From Pseudomonadota bacterium (GTDB taxonomy: Bacteria > Pseudomonadota > Gammaproteobacteria > Burkholderiales > Ferrovaceae), in the NCBI GenBank assembly GCA_021811145.1, contig JAJZPN010000006.1:19234-83233 (forward strand): DNA of 64,000 bases, in the 5' to 3' direction. The notes beneath the pieces are model-generated. The model saw only the letters and a list, made by a program, of their open reading frames with translations, made no database searches and was not told where the DNA came from. The translations under genes and the position numbers were made by a program. Position 1 is the first letter of the stretch; every line of letters begins with the position of its first letter. Positions 59,779 to 64,000 of the stretch are shown here, piece after piece.

Positions 59779-60783
59779 AGCTTTCCTGCTTCTCGACGCT
59801 CAAGAGCAGTCCCAGATCTATCGGGCGCTGGCACCGCAAATGGCGCGCTCGCCAGTGGTGCTGGAAAAGGATGTGTGGGTCTGCTGGGTGCTGCAGGCCC
59901 TGTTCACCATGCCCGGTCGGCTGCCCATGGCATTCAAAGGCGGTACTTCCCTGTCCAAGGTATTCGGCGCCATTGCCCGTTTTTCTGAGGATGTGGAATC
60001 ACGCTCGACTACCGGGGGCTTGACGGCTCTTTCGACCCATTTGCTGCGGGTGTGTCCAAGACGAGGCTGAAGAAATTCAGCGACGACCTCAAGTCTTTCG
60101 TGCGCGACCATGCCTTCGATGTTGTGGCGCCACACATCCAGAAGATGCTGGCGGCTGAGTTTAATAGCAACGCCGCTGCGTTCCGGCTCGAACTCAGCGA
60201 GAACGGCGAGCAGATGCGCCTGCATTACCCCAGTGTGCTGGAAACGACGGGGGACTATGTGGGCAACAGCGTCTTGATCGAGTTTGGTGGCCGCAACATC
60301 ACCGAGCCGAATGCCGAACACATCGTCGAGCCGGATATCACGCCGCACGTAACCAGCCTGGCATTTCCGCGCTCAACAGTGAGCGTCTTGTCCCCAGCCC
60401 GCACATTCTGGGAAAAAGCGACGTTGATGCATGTCGAATGTCAGCGCAACGAGTTCCGCGCCAGCGCCGAGCGCCTGTCACGCCACTGGTATGACTTGGC
60501 CATGTTGGCCGAACGTGATCATAGCCAGGTCGCCATAGAGGATCGCGCCCTGCTGGCAGACGTGGTGAAACACAAGAAGGTCTTCTACAACGCGAGCTAC
60601 GCCAACTACGATGCCTGCTTGACCGGTCAGCTCAGGCTTATCCCGGAAGATGCTGTGCTTGTCGCCCTGCGTGATGACTTTCAGCGCATGATTGGCGCCG
60701 GCATGTTCATCGGTGAGCCGCCAACTTTTGATGCCATCGTCGATCGCCTTCGCGCCTTGGAAGCAGCCATTAATGAGCGCTGA
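59771..60783 (+). pseudogene. AbiEii-like nucleotidyltransferase toxin, frameshifted
   Basis: AbiEii toxins are nucleotidyltransferases that block growth by modifying tRNA or similar targets. The first frame (59771-60070) has LEKDVWVCWVLQALF, FKGGTSLSKVFGAI and RFSEDVE. The rest continues in another frame from codons around 60000 (TLDYRG, then DPFAAGVSKTRLKKFSDDL) to 60783. One missing base near 59995-60000 (GTGGAATCACG, expected GAAATCACG) explains it. The break falls at the catalytic acidic motif, so no active toxin is expected unless frameshifting occurs. Full length would be about 337 residues. Confidence 0.82.
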
Positions 60784-60964
60784 TTTGATCAATCCCACCG
60801 GTGTCGATTTCGGCGGTTTGCAGGTCGACGACCCTGCCATTCAAGGTTTTCTGGCCTTGTTGGACAATGATATTCAGAACGGACAAGCACCTATCGAGCT
60901 TGTCCGACAGCCTCGTACAAGCCATGGTGGCGGTATCTTTCAGGGTAGTTGTCGCGTGCGTTGA
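60773..60964 (+). pseudogene. PrlF-type antitoxin C-terminal fragment
   Basis: The ATG overlaps the AbiEii stop. The 63-codon frame includes DDPAIQGFLALLDNDIQN, close in pattern to the C-terminal part of PrlF (FLRFLDADIQNN in E. coli), the antitoxin of YhaV. The following SDSLVQAMVAVS lies in the next frame (about 60898-60935), so a shift has occurred. The N-terminal AbrB-like DNA-binding domain and the yhaV toxin are both absent. Assignment rests on a short match. Confidence 0.45.
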
Positions 60965-61069
60965 TATTAGTTGTCCATCACTGCTTTATTCTCCCGCCAG
61001 GGGGCGCAAACCGGAATACGCTGATGAGGAATGCCGACCAACTTCAGGAAGGTCTTGAACACCGCACTT

Positions 61070-61266
61070 TTGAAGACTGAAATGTTCTATCCGCGGGATT
61101 GGCGATCAACAACAATTACGCAATTCATAGACGCATTTGATGCTTACATTCGTTGGTACAATGAAAAAAGGATTAAAATGTCCTTGGGGTATCGTAGCCC
61201 GATCGAGTACCGAGAAAGCCTTGGGTTAACAACGTAATTCAGTCCAAGAAAATGTACGCACCCCCA
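61070..61266 (+). mobile_element. IS3-family transposase 3' fragment with right end
   Basis: LKTEMFYPRDW, then YIRWYNEKRIKMSLGYRSPIEY up to TAA at 61237, is the C-terminal end of an IS3-group OrfB integrase-type transposase, including the last Glu region. It is followed by an end-like sequence GTCCAAGAAAATGTACGCAC (61242-61261). The catalytic DDE core, orfA and the left end are gone. Composition is nearer the host than the surrounding island. It must be an inactive scrap. Confidence 0.75.
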
Positions 61267-61288
61267 ATGTATCAGTTTTAAAGTGATG

Positions 61289-61312
61289 TTGACAGGCAGC
61301 ATCAACATGCTG
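61289..61312 (+). promoter_or_regulatory. Promoter/operator region of the RHH antitoxin gene
   Basis: A consensus -35 TTGACA (61289-61294) is followed by CAGCAT-CAAC-ATGCTG (61297-61312), a perfect inverted repeat that an RHH antitoxin could bind. The -10 is not clear. AAGAGG lies 8 bases before the antitoxin ATG. Confidence 0.5.
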
Positions 61313-61374
61313 TAAGTAAGCTGGAGAAAGTATAGTAAAGTAATTCCTATAACTACTCTTAAGAGGTAAGTCAC

Positions 61375-61665
61375 ATGACCGCTACCGCTGTTCGCCCTGT
61401 GGCGATCAAAATTGACGAAGACATCAAAGCCCGAGTGAAGCGCTTGGCGGATGCGCGTCAGCGTACGTCACATTGGCTGATGCGCGAGGCGATTACGCAG
61501 TACGTCGAACGAGAAGAGAAGCGCGAGGCGTTCCGCCGGGACACGCTCAAAGCTTGGGAAGATTTTCGTGCAAACGCATTGCATGTGACCGCCGATGAGG
61601 CCGATGCGTGGATGACTAAGCTCGAACAAGGCAATGACGTTGAGCCGCCCGAATGTCACGCCTGA
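61375..61665 (+). CDS. Ribbon-helix-helix antitoxin (CopG/ParD type)
   Basis: This 96-residue protein has an N-terminal RHH motif (PVAIKIDEDIKARVKRLAD, then TSHWLMREAITQYV) and a charged C-terminal tail that would wrap the toxin. It is intact. The stop overlaps the toxin start by 13 bases, a usual antitoxin-toxin layout. It likely represses its own promoter through the inverted repeat upstream. Confidence 0.85.
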   Translation: MTATAVRPVAIKIDEDIKARVKRLADARQRTSHWLMREAITQYVEREEKREAFRRDTLKAWEDFRANALHVTADEADAWMTKLEQGNDVEPPECHA

Positions 61666-61943
61666 TTTGGTCTCCGGCAGCGCTGCTGGATGTCAAGTGG
61701 CTCTATGACTTCCTCAAGCCCAAGGACCTTGACGCTGCAAAACGCGCCGTGAAGGTTATCCGCCAAGGTGTCAAAGTGCTGGAGAAGCAGTCGAGAGTGG
61801 GGCGCCCAGTTGAAGACATGGAAAATGAATTCCGAGACTGGATCATTGATTTTGGCGACAGCGGCTATGTAGTTCGTTAACGGGTTGACCAGCGCTTCGT
61901 CACGGTATTGGCAGTGCGCCACCAGAAAGAGGTGGGGTTTTGA
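61653..61943 (+). pseudogene. ParE/RelE-family toxin with an in-frame stop
   Basis: ParE-type toxins inhibit gyrase or cut mRNA. The frame from ATG 61653 gives IWSPAALLDVKWLYDFL and FRDWIIDFGDSGYVVR, then TAA at 61878-61880. Reading on in the same frame yields RVDQRFVTVLAVRHQKEVGF and a stop at 61943, the normal C-terminal strand of the family (GYVALYR...VLAVRHQ.E). A single change of a Tyr codon to TAA thus removes 20 residues including the conserved VLAVRHQ active strand. The full toxin would be 96 residues. Confidence 0.85.
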
Positions 61944-62006
61944 TTGTGGCAATCACCCGAATCCTTCCTCATTGATACCCAGCATTACCCAGGAGCTTTG
62001 AGTGTT

Positions 62007-62075
62007 GGTTCGAAACCAGTCGCTACATCACCACCATTATTCAAATCCTAATTCGTCTTAGTTAGGGTTTTTTTT
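62007..62075 (+). repeat. tRNA 3'-end-like sequence plus terminator at the island's right edge
   Basis: GGTTCGAAACC (62007-62017) followed by CCACCA (62031-62036) resembles a T-arm and CCA end without the rest of a tRNA. The next bases TTATTCAAAtCCtAA parallel ATATTCAAAcCCcAA after the intact tRNA, and both lead to a hairpin and a run of Ts (62068-62075). It may be an attachment-site copy brought by the island. Confidence 0.45.
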
Positions 62076-62160
62076 GGGCAATCGTGCGTGTTGCCAAGTA
62101 TTCTTGCAGGTTTGTACGAAAGATTACGGATCTTTAACCTACATTCGACGAATTGATTTG

Positions 62161-63033
62161 TTAGATAAAGAAATTTATTGGTGTTTTCAAGTAACTTATG
62201 CCATTACTTTCAGGAGGAGGATATTTGCCTGCGCGGATATTTATTTGTATAGACGGAATAATTAAGTTAGGTAAAGATAATGTTTTATCTCTGTTTGATC
62301 TAAGCTCGACAAATTGATCTTCTGTGACTCCATTATGAACATGAATGTTTTTTTGTTTTTGTTCATTAATGGTGGTCTGATAGGAAATGTGTTGTCTATC
62401 TTGAGGTGGGTAATCGTGACAAAGATAAACTAAAGTATCATCAGGATAAGAGTAGAGTTTTTGAATTGACCTATACAATGAGCGCGCATCTCCTCCTGGA
62501 AAGTCACAGCGTGCTGTTCCTACATCAGGCATGAATAATGTATCGCCTACAAAAAGACAGTTTTCAATTCGATAAGCTAGACATGCAGGGGTATGACCAG
62601 AGACGGTAATTGCTTCGCAAGTGGATTCACCAAATTGAATACAATCTTTATCATTCAACAGAACATCAAAGTCGCTTCCATTAGGTATAAATTCATTGCC
62701 AAGATTGAAAATGTCTTTAAATACGGACTGAACACCTGTAATAGTCTTACCAATAACCAATTGCCCGCCCAATGCTTGTTTTAAATAATAACCTGCGCTG
62801 ATATGGTCTGCGTGAGCATGGGTTTCTAATATATAGTCAACAATAAGATTATTTTGTTTAACAAAATGAATGATTTCATCAGCTGAATGAGTATGAAACC
62901 GCCCAGATTTTTGATCAAAATTTAATACCGAGTCGATGACTAAAGCATGTGCATCATTAGGGGAATAAACCACGTAAGAAAACGTCCATGTCTCTTTATC
63001 AAAAAATGGATGTATTACGTGGTTATTCATCAT
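62161..63033 (-). CDS. MBL-fold hydrolase, persulfide dioxygenase-like (ETHE1/Blh group)
   Basis: This 290-residue metallo-beta-lactamase-fold protein has THAHADHISAG (His72, His74, Asp76, His77), VSGHTPACLAYR, VGDTLFMPDVGTARCDFPGG and LCHDYPP. These are signatures of ETHE1/Blh-type enzymes, which oxidise glutathione persulfide with mononuclear iron and so detoxify sulfide. The C-terminal IPSIQINIRAGKYPPPE block is also typical of the Blh group. It lies 3 bases after the FKBP gene, but a functional link is not evident. A glyoxalase II role is less likely. Confidence 0.85.
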   Translation of the reverse strand: MMNNHVIHPFFDKETWTFSYVVYSPNDAHALVIDSVLNFDQKSGRFHTHSADEIIHFVKQNNLIVDYILETHAHADHISAGYYLKQALGGQLVIGKTITGVQSVFKDIFNLGNEFIPNGSDFDVLLNDKDCIQFGESTCEAITVSGHTPACLAYRIENCLFVGDTLFMPDVGTARCDFPGGDARSLYRSIQKLYSYPDDTLVYLCHDYPPQDRQHISYQTTINEQKQKNIHVHNGVTEDQFVELRSNRDKTLSLPNLIIPSIQINIRAGKYPPPESNGISYLKTPINFFI

Positions 63034-63036
63034 TGA

Positions 63037-63480
63037 TTAATTGACTTCGAGTAATTCCACATCAAAAATAAGTTTGGCATTAGGGGGAATAACACCACCT
63101 GCACCACGGCTACCATACCCTAAATGAGGAGGGATAATTAAGGTTCTCTTACCCCCTACCTTCATTCCAGCCACACCTTCATCCCAGCCTTTTATAACTT
63201 GTCCTGCACCAAGTGGAAACTGAAAGGGTTGGTTACGATCAACTGAACTATCAAATTTTTGGCCTTTATGATCCGTTGCGTTAGGATCATATAACCAACC
63301 AGTATAGTGAACCGAGACTTCTCGTCCTGCTTTAGCAGTGGCGCCTGTCCCAATCACATGATCAATCATTGTTAAGCCGTCTAGTGTCATGGTGGTTTTC
63401 TCCGTAGAACCTGAAAAACTATTATGGGCTATGAAAAAAGAAGCAAAAAAAGCAACAAAAAAAACCAGCAGTTTTTTCAT
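63037..63480 (-). CDS. Exported FKBP-type peptidyl-prolyl isomerase
   Basis: This 147-residue protein has a signal peptide (about 1-23) and one FKBP domain: [54 protein letters not shown] (in parts), and [24 protein letters not shown]. Active-site aromatic residues are kept. It should assist folding in the periplasm. GAGGAGA lies directly before the ATG. The hydrolase gene follows at 3 bases. Confidence 0.92.
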   Translation of the reverse strand: MKKLLVFFVAFFASFFIAHNSFSGSTEKTTMTLDGLTMIDHVIGTGATAKAGREVSVHYTGWLYDPNATDHKGQKFDSSVDRNQPFQFPLGAGQVIKGWDEGVAGMKVGGKRTLIIPPHLGYGSRGAGGVIPPNAKLIFDVELLEVN

Positions 63481-63512
63481 AGAATCTCCTCAAAACGTAA
63501 ATAGTAGCATGA

Positions 63513-64000
63513 TTATTTTAAATGCTCAGTCCAATATTTCTCTAATCGTTGTAGCGAAATGGGAAATGTGGTTTTCATGGGTTGAGCGTATAAAGAAATA
63601 TAAAATTCTTCTAACATTTTAGCAAATTGTTTAGTATGTGAGGATTCACCATATTTTGAGATATGGTCACAGAGTCTTTTCTTAAAAGGCAGAGACTGTT
63701 TACATTTTTCTAAATCCTGCCGAGTATCTAAACTATACCTTTCAAGACGAATAATGAGTCCCTCTAGATAGCGTGGGACCAGCATTAGTTCATCCAATGT
63801 CAGATTAGTCCACATTGACCAATTTATTAAGGATTCAAAATGGGTCGCTATATCTGTTAATGAGACATTATTAGAAGATTTTTTCAACTTGTCTGTATGT
63901 GAGTAATAACGATTTGCCAGTTCGATTATCTTTCGATGAACATTATTTAACTGATTAAGATAGGTGGTTAGGTTTGATTTAGTAAAGAGATAGAATTGAT
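63513..64000 (-). CDS. Unidentified helical protein, start beyond the window
   Basis: The minus-strand frame is open from the window edge to TAA at 63513-63515 (about 162 residues visible). The TTG at 63885 is not a convincing start because the frame runs on upstream (HTDKLKKSSNN preceded by NNVHRKIIELANRYYS). The product is rich in Leu, Lys and Ser, predicted mostly helical, without cysteine pairs, signal peptide or membrane segment in the visible part. I do not recognise the family. It ends 33 bases before the FKBP start. Confidence 0.65.
   Translation of the reverse strand, partial: QFYLFTKSNLTTYLNQLNNVHRKIIELANRYYSHTDKLKKSSNNVSLTDIATHFESLINWSMWTNLTLDELMLVPRYLEGLIIRLERYSLDTRQDLEKCKQSLPFKKRLCDHISKYGESSHTKQFAKMLEEFYISLYAQPMKTTFPISLQRLEKYWTEHLK

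Larger units (their letters stand above)
58847..62030. mobile_element. GC-rich genomic island remnant at tRNA-Ile2
   Basis: Base composition changes sharply after the tRNA terminator and returns to host style near 62030. The block holds only toxin-antitoxin remains and an IS3 fragment, with no integrase or transfer gene. A segment at 62007-62075 repeats the pattern of tRNA 3' end plus terminator seen on the left. A position beside a tRNA fits site-specific integration followed by decay. Limits are approximate. Confidence 0.65.

Noticed and set aside
60052..60783. AbiEii C-terminal part as an independent gene starting at 60052
   Set aside because: That start lies inside conserved AbiEii sequence, and homology continues upstream in the same frame, so a frameshift is the better explanation.
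62074..62265. 63-codon plus-strand frame at the right edge of the island
   Set aside because: Its 3' half is antisense to the MBL-fold hydrolase gene and it has no start signal.

Overview
The window is chromosomal DNA from a betaproteobacterium of fairly low GC content (AT-leaning codons in the core genes, clearly GC-richer DNA in two acquired segments). The assignment rests on gene content and order: rimP-nusA-infB-rbfA-truB, rplU-rpmA-obgE-proB, rpsU-yqeY-dnaG-rpoD, the EarP/EF-P(Arg32) pair, lutABC, and gpsA-secB-grxC-rhodanese. No marker fixes genus or species. A Nitrosomonadales/Ferrovales-like organism is only a guess.

Layout. 1-12.6 kb: end of clpS, clpA, thyA, an M17 aminopeptidase, the transcription/translation operon rimP to truB, and an Atm1-type ABC exporter. 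12.6-16.4 kb: a penicillin-binding endopeptidase and lutABC for lactate oxidation. 16.4-20.8 kb, minus strand: an unusual gene pair resembling a MOB_P relaxase with its MobC-type accessory protein, then a QseC/QseB-like two-component system and a cytochrome b561. 20.87-22.63 kb: an IS200/IS605 element with intact tnpA and broken tnpB. 22.63-23.13 kb: a compact putative small RNA on the minus strand, a leucine leader peptide (leuL) and a structured leader before leuA. 23.1-43 kb: leuA, yihY, proS, proB, obgE, rpmA, rplU, ispB, a lipid/envelope trio (metallophosphoesterase, glycosyltransferase, dgkA), an EamA transporter, ampD, pntAB, an esterase, efp, earP, a GlcG-like gene and dadA. 43-58.3 kb: ppa, bioC, bioB, trmL, gpsA, secB, grxC, a rhodanese, gpmA, envC, ctpA, a MoeB/ThiF protein, tsaD, rpsU, yqeY, dnaG, rpoD. 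58.5-58.8 kb: tRNA-Ile2(CAU) interrupted in its anticodon loop by a 222-nt group I intron. 58.85-62.03 kb: a GC-rich island at the tRNA 3' side holding remains of three toxin-antitoxin systems and an IS3 scrap. 62.1-64 kb: a persulfide-dioxygenase-like hydrolase, an exported FKBP isomerase and an unidentified gene cut by the window edge.

How parts may work together. The response regulator at 19.4-20.1 kb probably binds two sites of one design (direct TTAAG repeats, 5-nt spacer, then 10 nt to a -10 element). One site drives cytochrome b561. The other would drive a roughly 74-nt RNA made of two hairpins, with a C-rich anti-Shine-Dalgarno-like linker, ending at a textbook terminator. The IS now lies between the two promoters. 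This RNA is the best candidate here for an undescribed element. Next come the relaxase-like pair, the intron-bearing tRNA, and the island where two toxin genes are disrupted beside intact antitoxins. All of these calls come from reading the sequence; none has been checked by database search.
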